The translations under genes and the position numbers were made by a program. Shown here one piece after another: positions 29,907 through 41,960 of a DNA stretch of 64,000 nt (position 1 is the first letter of the stretch; each line of letters begins with the position of its first letter). The notes under the pieces were generated by a model, which ran no database searches, was not told where the DNA came from, and saw only the letters and a program-made list of their open reading frames with translations. The DNA is taken from contig VFIW01000062.1 of NCBI GenBank assembly GCA_006386115.1, forward strand, positions 1 through 64,000, in the 5' to 3' direction. The DNA is from Globisporangium splendens (taxonomy: Eukaryota > Oomycota > Peronosporomycetes > Pythiales > Pythiaceae).

Positions 29907-31353
29907 TATACAGCGCGTTCAGCTTCGACTGTTGCCGTGGCCAGTGATTGCTTTGAGAGTAGTCGATGGCTGCTCTCAAATGCAGTCATTGCTCTCAAAG
30001 CAACGCAGACCATGCTAGTCACAGGACAGCTTCACGTCATTTGTGGGAGCTGCAACGTGCGATTTGCGCAGCCACGTCAGGCACTCACTGATGGCACATT
30101 GAGTGTAAATAGGGACCTCCCATAGATGGCTTATTTAGGGACAAACCACGTATTTGGATTGCTTTAGGGGCTTTAAACTGCTGACAAACAGTGCAGCACC
30201 ATGCCTCACCTTGCAGACAAGCGTTGAAGTGATCAAGATATATGTGTTGTGCTGAGTGTTCCTGCGCTATTGATTTTGCTCCAGCACCTCCACTAAGACT
30301 TGCATCGATTACTTGCTCTGTTACTCTGGCTGCCGCAAAAGGTAGGTATTAGGACCAATGATCGAATTGAAGTACCGGCAACGGCCATAGTCTCAAGAAA
30401 AATGGCAGGTGCATGCAGGAACAGAAAGCCTTCGATCGACCGGGGAGGGAAGGGACAGCCTGTTGCGCTGGGTACCCATGAGTGGAAACATATCTGAAAT
30501 TCACCGCTTACCGATGCGCACAGCGCGCACGCACATATGGGAGGGAAACAGAATGTAGTGCACCAAATATTTGGAATGAATTTATTAGAAGGCTCGACAG
30601 CCCTCTGTTACCAAAACACTCGCGTGTTTGAAAACGCATTAGCATGTCAACGGAGGAAGATATGCCATACCTGATGGAACTCGGCGTCCTGTTACTACTC
30701 GTGATGCGTGGCGAGTGGATTTCTTTCAAGATTCAATCTGCGTCTGTCCATGCTCACTCTTGTTTTTGACACACAGGAGAAGATCTTTTAGAGTACACGT
30801 GGTGATGTGCTGCCTGCAGTCGGAAAACACGTGGTCTTATCCCCATTCACTTCATCATTATCCAGGATCTCCGTTAAAAGAAAATGTACAAGCGGTTTCA
30901 ATAAAATGATGCAAATTCTATTGATACTGCTCATGACTCACTGTGTCATGCGCTTTATTAATCGTTGAGACCCCATTATGCCACACGCATACCTTTGAAC
31001 ACTACCAGCGCCGATGTCATGTCGCTGGCTGCGGCTTTGCGTTTCCTAACAGGACTACTTTACGCGCTTGCTCTATGAGTTGCTACTTTGCTCCGTTTTT
31101 GTTCGTGCGTCCGTTCTCTATCTGGCGTGATTAAACTAATCGCTCCAAACAGTGAGAGGAGCTCATTCCACTGAATCTGCAGGTGATACTGTCTGTACCC
31201 ACAAAAGGGGAGAGACGTACTGGCGCGAGAGCACGCGCCATAGGATAGAGCCATCTGCAGAAAACCACGCAGACAGATGGATCAATTCTTCCGTATTCTT
31301 TGCCCGCATCCGAAATGAGACTAAACAAGCAAAGCAGCTACTTCCTTCGGCTC
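29907..31353. other. Intergenic region left of the carbonic anhydrases
   Basis: No supported gene. TATAC at 29907-29911 is the target-site copy of element B. A short run near 29955-30000 has GCTCTCAAA repeated with inverted partners (TTTGAGAG). Confidence 0.5.
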
Positions 31354-31372
31354 TCTCATTCGCAAATTTACC
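31354..31372 (+). promoter_or_regulatory. Oomycete Inr+FPR core promoter of CA1
   Basis: TCTCATTCGCAAATTTACC matches the composite oomycete initiator plus flanking region (CTCATTYBNCAWTTTNYY) almost perfectly. It ends 48 bases before the ATG at 31421. Transcription should start within the Inr part. Confidence 0.8.
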
Positions 31373-31420
31373 AGCGCCTTCGCAAGCACCCGATCCTCCG
31401 TCTTCGTCGATTCAACGATC

Positions 31421-32416
31421 ATGCAGCTTCTCTCGATCTTCGGTCTCCTTTGCGCCGCTGTTGCTGCTACAGTCAGTGCTGATGGGACAGTGGCTGCGAG
31501 TGGCACGAAATCGTGGGGATACAAGGACAACGATCCATCCATGTATGGCCCTGCGCAGTGGGGAACCCAGTACCCAACATGCGCTGGCAAACGCCAGTCC
31601 CCGATCGACATCACCGTGAAGTCCGTGTGCGGAGACGGTGACCAAAAGGCGCCAATCAAGTTCGCCGGGGAATGCGCAAGCTACAAGCTCAAACAACTGG
31701 AGGATGCCTACAAGGGAGATGTCCAGAACGGTGCGTATTTGCTTCGTCTTGTATTCCTCGTTCTTGTAGTGGTGTGCTCACCTTGACGCATTTATTGTCT
31801 ATATCCCTTGACACTACAAGGTACCTGCACCGTGAGCGTCGAGAACCAGGCGTACTCGATGTTGCAGTTCCACATGCATGCGCCATCGGAGCACACGCTC
31901 AACGGGAAAGTCTTCGACGCAGAAGCCCACTTCGTGCACACCAACTCCGACGGCAGCGCTCTTCTTGTTGTGGGTCTGTTCCTGGAGAAGAAGCAGGGTG
32001 CAATGACTGATCCTTGGTTGACCAGTGTATGGAGCGCGTTGAGCGCTGTCAACACTACGGACCCGTTGTCTGTCAAGCTGTGAGTACTCGATCAACTATT
32101 TTGGCTGCTACCAATTTCTCCACGAGCACTCACGGAGTTGTGTATTATTATTGTTATTGTTATTTGTAGCGGATCCTACTCCTCTCTGCTCACTGCTGCT
32201 GCCTCGAAGGGCAAAATGTTCAACTACCCAGGCAGTCTCACGACTCCAACGTGCAGCGAGATTGTTGACTGGTGGGTTTTGCAAGCCCCACTGCAGGTCT
32301 CTCCAGCTGATTTCGACAAGTTCCAGGCCCACCTAGAGAAACTCCCAGCCACAGATCGCGGCCGTGGTGCGAGACCTACCCAACCACTCAACGGTCGCAC
32401 CATTATGGTCTACTAA
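31421..32416 (+). CDS. Secreted alpha carbonic anhydrase 1
   Basis: Three exons: 31421-31730, 31821-32079, 32170-32416, joined across two 90-base GT-AG introns; 271 residues. A signal peptide (MQLLSIFGLLCAAVAATVSA) is followed by the alpha-class domain: QSPIDI, the zinc ligands in FHMHAPSEH (two His) and EAHFVH (third His), and PGSLTTPTC. It would hydrate CO2 to bicarbonate at the surface or outside the cell. Intron phases fit and the exon 3 length (247) equals that of the last exon in CA2 and CA3. Intron 1 is absent from CA2 and CA3. It lies convergent to CA2 with 530 bases between. AATAAA follows at 32451. Confidence 0.9.
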
Positions 32417-32450
32417 GTGACTTTTTTTTTCTGAGCAATGCCTCATCAAC

Positions 32451-32456
32451 AATAAA
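32451..32456 (+). terminator. Polyadenylation signal of CA1
   Basis: AATAAA 35 bases after the CA1 stop codon, in the expected range for a eukaryotic 3-prime end. Confidence 0.5.
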
Positions 32457-32949
32457 AGCATGCTGTTACCCCTTCCATCATGCTCAGCTCTTGTCTTCTT
32501 GCAGCGGCGTACATGCGAAACAGGACTGATTTAACGATTTCTATTTGTCCGAGACAAGACACGCGAGTGGCACAAATAGCGTGTCTGGTTGTGTGAACTT
32601 GATGGAAATGCCCATCACCAGGATTAATCAAGCGACGACATGCGCGCATCTCCTTTGACTCATTGTCGATGGAATTTCGAAAGCTTCTTCGCACACAGCA
32701 GCGGCACGATGGAGATGGTTTGACAGGTGGTTAGTTCATTATGAATTGTCATTGATATTTTTGTGGAACCGGCCATCAAGTACGCTGCGCACAAGTCAAC
32801 CTTCCCAAACAAACCATGAAAACCAATTCTAGCGAAGAAATACTTGAACTGCAGTATTATTCTCACGCTTGTAAAAAAAGGTGGATTCAATGCATATCGA
32901 GTTCTGCACCTAACAGGACAGTGAGTGTAGGTGCATCACCTTCACGCGT
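32457..32949. other. Intergenic between convergent CA1 and CA2
   Basis: No supported gene; presumably the two 3-prime untranslated regions and a spacer. Confidence 0.5.
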
Positions 32950-33849
32950 CTAGTACACGGTGATCGTTCGGCCGTTGAGTGGTTGCGTAGGTCTCGCGTT
33001 GCGACCGTTGTCCGTGGCGTGAAGCTTCTTCAAGTTCGCCTGGAGGTTATCAAAGTCCGCGGACGACACCTGGAGAGGCTGCTCCAAGACCCACCAGTCG
33101 ACGATCTCACTGCACGTTGGCGTGGTGAGACTGCCTGGGTAGTTGAATTCACGTCCCTTCGACGCCGCAGAAAGAAGCAGCTTGGAGTACGATTCACTGC
33201 AGGAGCCACACAAAAGATACTGTCAGCATACAATGTGTGGCAGGAACAAAGAAAACAATGTTTGGACTCACAAGTTGACGTCGACCGAAGCCGTAGAGTT
33301 GACGCGGTTCGCTGCGTTCAAGACGCTGGCCACCCAAGGGTCCGTCTTTCCCTTGTTCTTCTCGAGGAAGGCACCCACGACGAGGAGCTTGCTGCCGTCA
33401 GCACTGCTGTGCACAAAGTGAATCTCACCGTCGTACACCTTGCCGTTGACCGTGTGCTCCGATGGAGTGTGGACATGGAACTGCGCCATCGAGTACGAGG
33501 CGCCGTTCGCCGCGGCCGTGCACGAGCCTCCTTGAACTGTACCCTTGTACGAGTCTTCGGTTTGAGCAATTTTGTAGCTGGAGCACGAGCCCGCGAATTG
33601 CAGTGGCTGCTTTTGAGAGCCTTTGGCGGCAGTGCTCGACGCGATATTGATTGGCGATTGACTCTTGCCAGCGCACGACGTTGGGTACTGGGTAGCCCAC
33701 TGCGAAGGTCCGTACATGGACGCGTCGCTCTCCTTGTATCCGTAGGATTTCTCTCCCTCGGCAACGACACCGTCCGCAGCGACCGCAGAGACGGCGGTGA
33801 CAGTGGAGAGGAGTCCAGCGAAGGCGACGGCGAGCGAGAAGATCTTCAT
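32950..33849 (-). CDS. Secreted alpha carbonic anhydrase 2
   Basis: Two exons on the reverse strand: 33849-33272 and 33196-32950, with a 75-base GTGAGT...CTGCAG intron; 274 residues. The start is MKIFSLAV at 33849, chosen because a signal peptide (MKIFSLAVAFAGLLSTVTAV) begins there and the upstream in-frame ATG adds only leader-like residues. Alpha-class motifs are complete: QSPINI, FHVHTPSEH, EIHFVH, PGSLTTPTC. It is nearly identical to CA3 at 37699-38602, including the leader and intron, apart from a small cluster of changes (SSTAAKGSQ against SKTSLTKGSR). The intron interrupting CA1 after VQN is absent. Confidence 0.9.
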
Positions 33850-34439
33850 GGTTCGGAGGAGAGCTGGTGGTTCGTTGGTTCTTGGTTGGTTGTTGTTGCT
33901 GGTTGAAGGCAAAACAGAAAGTGAAGATGTCAATAGTTCATGTGCGAGCATGAAAGGCAATTAATCGAGCGGCCATGGTTCGATGCGATTACACACAATG
34001 CATGCTTCTTTGCACCACTTCCACCTGGCTTTAATTTTCCACGTGGAGTACGTTGTTGGATCGGCCAAGCAGCGACAGCATCCCATTGTTCATTTTTTTC
34101 ACAGAAGAGCTACTAAGATAAACTCGTGTGTCCCACGCATGCTGAGCATTGCAGATAGGATGTCCGGCATGTCGAGTAATCGGTTAATTCTTGATACCGA
34201 GTTTGAGTTCGTAAGTGTGTCCGTGTTTACACCCGCATTGCCAGACGAACTTCGGTTCTGGCAGCAAGAATTAGATGCATTCCTCTTTAATGAGGGTAAG
34301 AATACTATCATATTGCGCATCCCTTCTTTTGAGATAAAAGTATGCTGATAGCCAATATGCACTGACTGTCGGCTTGTTGTCAGCCAAAATGTCACTGGGA
34401 TGTTTTGCGTTGTTTGCTGGTGTCTCTTGACTTGGTCGC

Positions 34440-34615
34440 TCGATTTACGAGTCAAAGGAACAACATGCGGAAAAGGGGCAATTTGTCGCATTGTGAGGAA
34501 GCTGCTTCTTCAAAGCGCAGAAGGAAATCCCATGGTCGGACTAACGCACCACCACAGTTCCTTGTTCTCCAGCTAGGACTCGAAACGATCTTGCACGTCA
34601 GGGTGATGCGTAAAC
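34440..34615 (+). repeat. Dispersed repeat, copy 1
   Basis: Shares with 36725-36900 and 39047-39225 the ordered blocks GA(G)CCAAAGGAACA, CC(A)TGGTCGGAC, TTGTTCTCCAGCT and GAAACGATCTTCC...GATG. Copies are 60-75 percent alike by eye and contain indels. It may be a decayed transposon or gene fragment; no family was recognised. Confidence 0.45.
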
Positions 34616-36724
34616 GTTAGCTGTTGAAATCACACCCGTAAATATTGATAGTGCATAGTGAAAATTACGAGTCAATTAGATGTTTTACGAAACGAAACCT
34701 GTGTTATCTAAAAAAGCTGCAGCACTGATTGCAGAAATTGTAAATGCGCCAAAGGAGCCCATTTCTATATGATTTATCGCTATGACACATCTGGGAAGGC
34801 AATTACTCGCGCTGCGACCATGATTTTGCTCAGCGCTGAATGCACATCTCCTCGCAAAATATAAAGCAGCAAAGGTAATGACTAAATAATGGCGTCAAAT
34901 TGTTGCCAAAGCAGCACTCACTTCAACCTACAGGCTATCACACTGACCAGATAACGTTAGATCCTGTGATTGCTGCGTTCCGAGAAATTGACACTAAATG
35001 CCCTCCAAGTGATTTTCGTTTAGTATTCAAGGCAGCTGCTGCTAGCTCTGTTCGAAGCTTTCGTTCTGACTTTGCATGGCTTCGATGCTTCCAGATATGC
35101 AGTTCATAGACCCTCGTTCACGTGATGGTGGCTCTGATCTATTGTAAGAGCTTGAGCTGAAAAAGCAACAGTGGAGCAGTTGCATCGCGTTGCAAAGTTA
35201 AAAGTTGACAACGAGAAATTTGCCAAATAGATGGATCTATTTACGGTAGTTTTGGTTTAAATATGTGTGTGGGAAATTGCTATATTCCCCTATTCGTGGT
35301 GGTAATTATGCACAGAGAGCATGACTGCAGTGAAACATAAACTGTCGACTGCCTGGTTAAAAACGCATTCCCAGCATGGTGACAACTAGCTATTAATATT
35401 ACATATCAAGCAGTCCATTGCTCCTTTTTATCCTCACAAGCAATAATCTATTCACTTGTTCTGACTTCATTGCTGACTGTGATACAGAGAAGGTCTGTCC
35501 CAGGGCGAGAGAGACCCTGAACCACATCCTACTCGGACTTTCAAAACGTCGTGTCTATTATAATAATCCCTCTTTTCGATTCATTTGATGCCGCAATAAA
35601 ATGCGTGTGCAGCATTGGTCCGTCACCATTTCTGCAATTCGGTCTCAATCTGCGCCACTCCTGATATTACTTTCGATCTTAGTCTGCTTTCCATCCGATC
35701 GGCGGCGTGCGAGGTTGCTGTCTCTGGCTGTCGGATGGATTGGCTTAACGTTTTTCCAAACGAATTCGCATCTCAAGATGCCGGTGCGTTTTCTGATCGT
35801 GGCGCAACACACCTGACCTTGACAAGGAAAAAAGCGCTGATGCATGTCACATAAAGACTGTGTATTCTTGGTTGCTATGAGGGCATATAACCTCACTATC
35901 TCCATTTTAATCTGAACACGAGGTGCATCCTCATAATCAACACAATTTCAAGGATGAGCAACTTTGACTAACAATCGTCATGGTCAGCAAATAAAACAAG
36001 CATTTAGTGCCAATACAAAGAAATGCCGACACATTTCGGGTCGTGAATGTCCGCAGCAACAGAACAAGAGTTTTCATTCCATCGATTCGCGCTACTCATT
36101 TTCAGCCAATCACATTACGTGGGATTTGACGCTCCCACAACGAAGCCACAGCAACAAGTTTCCTTTCGTTGAGACGTCACGTTCCTCGGCGCGGGAGATG
36201 GTGCTGCTGGGTTTGGCGCGGCCCCCCCCCCCCCCCCCTCGAGCCGCTTGATACTGCATTATGGCAGCGCTTGTCGCAGATCGATTTGCCGAAGTGTGTA
36301 TTCGCGCCGAAAGCGACAAGCATGCTCGCCAAGTACGTACGGTGAATGCTGTACACACAGCCGTCATTATCGCATGGAGGAGCGAGTCACATGGCACTTC
36401 CTTTACTACTTTCTTACACGCCTTTCACCAACAGATCGATAATGACGAGCAAGTGGTGACTGCATCGATTAGGGGAGTCAAATATTCGAAATCAGGCGAC
36501 AATAATGAGCATCAAAGCGCCAGCGAAAAGTTTCGTGTCTTTTCGTAATGAGGCATGGAAGCAGCTGCCATGTGCTGTTTCGCGCAAGCCACCATCAGAT
36601 CGGTGGTGCCCGACGATGTGTTCACTGTCAGTTAACAAAGAGGTTGTCTGCTCTAGAGGGACACTGCTGGTCCATTGAAATGTAAAAGCCAGTGCTGATT
36701 ACCAACCCGATCCGATTACTCCCT

Positions 36725-36900
36725 CTGTGAGCCAAAGGAACAGCACACGAAAGAAGGACGGCATTTTGCTTCTTGAACCAAAGCGCTGTGCATCCATTTC
36801 CTCAAAGTGCTGGCAGATACCCCACGGTCGAATCGACGTACAGTTCTTTATCCTCCAGCTGTTGTTCAAAAACGACCTTCCACGCAAGCCTGATGGTGGT
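36725..36900 (+). repeat. Dispersed repeat, copy 2
   Basis: Begins GTGAGCCAAAGGAACAGCAC and ends CGCAAGCCTGATGGTGG. See the entry at 34440 for the shared blocks. The same blocks, in the same order and orientation, occur at 39047. Confidence 0.45.
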
Positions 36901-37698
36901 ACACAGTGTATTTGTGTAGCTGTAGCGAAAAACTCTCGCCTCCTTTACCTACGTTTGATTTGCGCCGATCTGCTTTGCAACTCCACCATCAGGTCCAAAA
37001 TCCAGGTCGTCCCACGGCTGGTCGTTGTCTTAAAAAGTGATAAAGGTATTTTGAACAGTTTGCAAACTCACAGAGCCTTCTTTAACTTCAAGCAAGTCTT
37101 AGGAGCAGGAATAAACCACTTTGGGCACCTACTCGAATAACGACGAGTGGAACGTGGTTGAGAAGTAAAGACGCTACTAGAACACTCAGCTCCAGCAGAG
37201 CCGTAGTGTTATAGCGATTTTATGATGCTCGTTGCAGATGAGTGAACGAATTACACTCAGCATACGATGCAGTCGATATCGTGCACAACCATGACACGCG
37301 TTTATTTCGCCATGGCGAGTAATCACTCTGGTCGTAGACTTCACCGTTTTGTCAGACGTTCAAGAGGCACACTTTCGTCGGCGAGTCGTTACAGTTGAAG
37401 TATTGCGTCCTGGTCGCCAGTGTGAATTGAGCAGGGCAGTGAATGGGCACTTGTCCATTGAAATGCATGTACGTTTCTTGCATACTTGAGTGAACTTTCT
37501 CATATTACGATGGTCGACGCCATCAACACGTCACAACCGTTGAAGAACCTCATCATCAGCCGGTTTGACCAACCGTTTGCGAAGCTGTCCATTGTCCTGA
37601 AACGCACGCACATTGCGAGAAGAGCCGATATAAAGTATTTACATTATCCAGGTTACAGCAGCTTCTCGAGGTCACGGAACGACCCCACTTGTAAGCGT

Positions 37699-38602
37699 CT
37701 AGTACACGGTGATCTTTCTTCCGTTGAGTGGTTGCGTAGGTCTCGCGTTGCGACCGTTGTCCGTGGCGTGAAGCTTCTTCAAGTTCGCCTGGAGCTTCGC
37801 AAGATCCGCGGACGACACCTGGAGAGGCTGCTCCAAGACCCACCAGTCGACGATCTCACTGCACGTTGGCGTGGTGAGACTGCCTGGGTAGTTGAATTCG
37901 CGTCCCTTCGACGCCGTCGACAGAAGCAGCTTGGAGTACGATTCACTGCAAGAGCCACACAAAAAGATATTGTCAGCATACAATGGGTGGCAGGAACAAA
38001 GAAAACAATGTTTGGACTCACAAGTTGACGTCGACCGAAGCCGTAGAGTTGACGCGGTTCGCTGCGTTCAAGACGCTGGCCACCCAAGGGTCCGTCTTTC
38101 CCTTATTCTTCTCGAGGAAGGCGCCCACGACGAGGAGCTTGCTGCCGTCAGCATTGCTGTGTACAAAGTGAATCTCGCCGTCGTACACCTTGCCGTTGAC
38201 CGTGTGCTCCGATGGAGTGTGGACATGGAACTGCGCCATCGAGTACGAGGCGCCGTTCGCCGCGACCGTGCATGAGCCTCCTTGAACTGTACCCTTGTAC
38301 GAGTCTTCGGTTTGAGCAATTTTGTAGCTGGAGCACGAGCCCGCGAATTGCAGTGGCTGCTTGCGGGATCCTTTTGTGAGAGAGGTCTTCGAGGCGATAT
38401 TGATTGGCGACTGACTCTTGCCAGCGCACGACGTTGGGTACTGGGTAGCCCACTGCGAAGGTCCGTACATGGACGCGTCGTTCTCCTTGTATCCGTAGGA
38501 TTTCTCTCCCTTGGCGACAACACCGTCCGCAGCGACCGCAGAGACGGCGGTGACAGTGGAGAGGAGTCCAGCGAAGGCGACGGCGAGCGAGAAGATCTTC
38601 AT
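37699..38602 (-). CDS. Secreted alpha carbonic anhydrase 3
   Basis: Two exons on the reverse strand: 38602-38022 and 37945-37699, with a 76-base intron; 275 residues. Signal peptide, QSPINI, FHVHTPSEH, EIHFVH and PGSLTTPTC are all present, so an active secreted enzyme is expected. It is a recent duplicate of CA2: coding, intron and about 70 bases of leader are almost the same, and then the similarity stops. Just upstream TCACTTTCCATTCTGCC is a weak match to the Inr+FPR promoter; CA2 has a poorer version. Confidence 0.9.
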
Positions 38603-40679
38603 GGTTCGGAGGAGAGCTGGTGGTTCGTTGGTTCTTGGTTGGTTGTTGTTGCTGGTTGAAGGCAGAATGGAAAGTGAGGGTCTCAAACCAACGTGCGAAA
38701 CTCGCGAGTGCGCAAAATCAAGCGAGCGATATCAAGCCAAAGTGACTGCTTCTGCAATATCCTGGCTACTTGTGATAAAACGGTACTTCCATCGCTGAAA
38801 CTGCATTGCCATCTGGCGCTGACACGAGTTAGGATTTGCATGTGCCAGAGAACAGCACATGCCTGTAGTTTCTTCTTTTCACCACGAGCAGATTAATGGG
38901 CGTATCCCATGCAAGCTGTTCTGGATTGGATGCCAGGTGGCATTTCAATGCTCGACTAATTGTCGAAAAGAACGATTTTACTGCCGAAGTCCGTCAACAA
39001 TCCAATCCAGTGGAAAAGTAGCCTCCCCTGCCTGTGTATCCTATTTGTGAGCCAAAAGACAAGTCCCAGACAGAGGACGATTTTTGCAACTTGAGAAAAG
39101 CTCTGGACTGAATACATGCTTTCAAGGTGCAGCAACACATCCCTTGGTCGGACGCACGTACCGCATCTCTTTGTTTTCCATCTGTTCATTTGAAACGATC
39201 TTCCTTCAAAGCTGATGGTGATCACAATGGCTCGATTTTAGCTCTCATCTTCCTGATTAGGCATGTCTGCTCGTTATTCGTTTCCATTCACTCAAGAGAT
39301 CTTCTGACTCCTTCGCTGACTGTGATACGAAAAGATCCAACCAGAACACAAAAGTGCCACAGGGCAAACACAATATGACGCAGAAGTGCAAGTTAACACG
39401 GGGATGGGCACTCCTGCAGTCCTTACGATCCTTGAGAAAAGTAGTGTGAATATGGTGACAACGCATGTGTGTACGCAGGCGCTGGATGCTCCACTGTCCA
39501 CCGCCGTACCCCTGAGAAAAGCATCGTTCTTCGCATGCGCACCAGAGAACCCTGACGCATCAGCATTGGAATGGGATTTGCAGCTGATGACGCATTGATT
39601 ATGAGCGCATTGACGCCTTGTGCGATAATTTGTCCGAGATCTTGAGGAGGCTTTTGGTTGCACACATTGCGCGGCGTACACAGTGCGTATGTACAATGCG
39701 TTGCGAGCGGTTTCCATGTTGCAGTCGTGCAATTGGGAAGGATACTGCAACTTGCACCACGTGGTAAAATTCACTCAAAACAGCCTTCAACTGCTGGTGC
39801 TACTGTTTCGACTTCGACTGAAGTGATTGCATCTGAGGCACCAGACTGTATCCAGTTCATCGCACAGCGTGAGAGTCTCTCCGATATCGGGGCCAGTGCA
39901 GAGAAGTCCCACATTAGTGTTCATAAACAGGAAGTGGCCACTGTGGCATTCTGGAGGTAGAGTTTCGCACGAGTCAACCTTAAAAGTAGACTGAACAAAC
40001 CGAAATATAGACAATGGTACATAGCTATGGGCAGCACAGCAAATAATAGAGCACGAGCTCGGAGTTATGGGCATAAGCAAACACAATTTGAAGCAGAGTG
40101 AGACAAGGACAAGAGAGACCGTGTTGTGTTTAGCCACTAGTTGCTTCACGCGCCGGATGTTTCCTTTTCATAGAATGACCGAAACACTCATAATTGTAAA
40201 AAAAAACTGTCAAAATACCGCAGCTCTGAGCGCACACATTCTAGCACCGCATTATTTACTCTCCACCTACAAACCAGAAACAATGCGAGCAGTGTGTGCA
40301 TGGAAGCGACTTCGCGAAGATGTCAGTGAAATTGAGCTTGAAGAAATCTTTAACTCCTTACCTCCGTACGGGGTGACAGCATCACGGGAGCGGCCGCTGT
40401 CCCAAGTGCTCTTACGACGTTGGATAATCGTGACATGCGGTACAGCAGCCTCGTGTGCAAGTCGAGACGCATGTGGAGAGCTGAAAGGCCCCGCACAATG
40501 TAATTGCAACTCGCTATATGTTGTGCCCTACGAGACCCTACTTGCTTCGTCAACGCTGCAAGCGATGATCATTTGAGACAGATATCCCATGGAGAATCAG
40601 AGTCATTTTTGGTGTAAAGCCTATATAATTGTCCAAAAAATGAATGAAGGATGATTACTCAACGGCGTCAGAAGCCAAC
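38603..40679. other. Gene-poor spacer
   Basis: No supported gene in 2 kb. It holds the third copy of the dispersed repeat. GCTGACTGTGATAC, at 39316, also occurs at 35472 and suggests another shared repeat piece. The ORF at 40067-40576 has no domain I recognise. Confidence 0.45.
39047..39225 (+). repeat. Dispersed repeat, copy 3
   Basis: Begins TTTGTGAGCCAAAAGACAAG and contains CCCTTGGTCGGACGCAC, TCTTTGTTTTCCATCTGTTC and GAAACGATCTTCCTTC, then GCTGATGGTG. The same orientation as copies 1 and 2. Confidence 0.45.
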
Positions 40680-41596
40680 TTGCAACCATTCCTTACAACA
40701 CACCAGACCCGTAGCAACTTCAAAGCTTTCCCATCCACTACCGCACCTCAAAACTACATCACGCAGACCGCGTAGAGGACATGAAAAACCTAATCGAAGC
40801 CCACCAATATCGAGAGCCTATGAGTGATGACGAGACTTTTGTGTTTGGTTGGAACAAAATGGCAGATCGTGCGCATACCGCAGGCGATGGAAGCAAGGAT
40901 CGTCCCTTCGTCGTCGGGGTAATAACACGCAAACTACTTCGCCATTTCGACCGCGTATCCTCATGGATATTTCACGTCGACGTGACGATTAAGCTGAATC
41001 TCTCTGGGTATCCGATGGTTGTAAGTGGGGTTTCCGGTTCCGCGTGGATATTTCATCTGGTTGCACATTTTGTCGTGAGCTAACTCACAGAAGTCTAACT
41101 CTCTGAAGCGTTCTCCGCTTTATGCAGTCAATACACGAACATATCCGGACCACGCACAGCAATCAAGTGCATAATAGAAGATGTAGACGATGCTCAGAAG
41201 GATGCATTTCAAAGAATCAATGAGAGCAACGGAGGAGAGTATCTGACGTGTTTCTTTCACGTAATCACGAACGTGAAGAAAAGATCTCATGGCTTTCCAC
41301 CTGAAGACATGCGACTCGCGTTCAAACACTTGTTTGAGATGCACTATTCGAGGAGCATGCAGGAGTTTGCCGCGAGATCACAAGTTAGAAGAAATGCACG
41401 GGAAAAAGCAAAGGCTAGCGGACTTGTGGAAATACTTTGAACAGCAGTGACTTACATCGGATTTGTCTTTTTGGCAATGCTTCCGGACCCCCGACGGCTA
41501 CTCGAAGACGAACAATCTTTACGAAATATCCAACAAGGAGTTCGAGCGCGACTACACACACGCCGACTCGTGAAAGCTGATTCACATGGCCGTACA
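40680..41596 (+). pseudogene. Mutator-like (MULE) transposase remnant
   Basis: Translated fragments match the MULE transposase core in order: FVFGWNKMADRAH and PFVVGVITRKLLRHFDR, then the catalytic-region-like FHVDVTIKLNLSGYPMVVSG and FHLVAHFVVS, then DVDDAQKDAFQRIN, YLTCFFHVITNVKK, and the C-terminal TPDGYSKTNNLYEISNKEFE. The main frame (ATG context near 40781) is broken by two TAA codons (41081 and 41099 region, each explicable as CAA to TAA), a frameshift near 41410 and a TGA in QQ(W)LTSD. The remnant is cut at 41597 by the LTR of the family C array. No terminal inverted repeats were identified. Confidence 0.7.
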
Positions 41597-41960
41597 TGTC
41601 ACAGTAGTAGGCGCTTTGGGATACGATGCTTGGAATGGAACTTGAGTGGATCAAGGTAAAATGGAAAGTGAGATTTATAGTTAAGGTGTTTTCTAGCGCT
41701 TGCTCGTACATGGAGTGGCAAAGCAGTGGCCATGAGTGCCTCATAGACATGCTTACTAGTGTCCTACGCTTAGCTTCATTTTTCTACTGCATACTGGATT
41801 CATTTACGAATAAAAACTACACCACTAACTTGAGTGCAATGATACGCAATTTCTGTTTTCTGTCGTGCTTTTATGCTATCAATGTTCATTGCAATCTCTT
41901 CGAATGACGTATGCGAATCACGCTTTAGCTTTGAGAAGCTAAGCTGACGCATCCGTCACA
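41597..41960 (-). repeat. LTR 1 of array C (outer 3-prime)
   Basis: 364 bases, plus-strand ends TGTCACAG and CGTCACA. It differs from LTRs 2 and 3 at about four positions (GG for TT near 41655, A for G, T for G). A 7-bp hairpin TTAGCTT/AAGCTAA lies near 41923-41943. It contains the pol stop. Confidence 0.9.

Larger units (their letters stand above)
33850..37698. other. Gene-poor spacer between CA2 and CA3
   Basis: No supported gene in 3.8 kb. It contains two copies of a dispersed repeat (34440-34615 and 36725-36900) and a run of 17 C at 36222-36238. The ORF at 36727-37140 lies partly in the repeat and shows no domain. CA2's leader, CT- and CAACAACC-rich, is near 33850-33925. Confidence 0.5.

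Noticed and set aside
32983..33906. 307-codon plus-strand ORF across CA2, and a similar one across CA3
   Set aside because: It lies antisense to confirmed carbonic anhydrase exons, runs through the intron, and has Arg-rich shadow composition with no domain.
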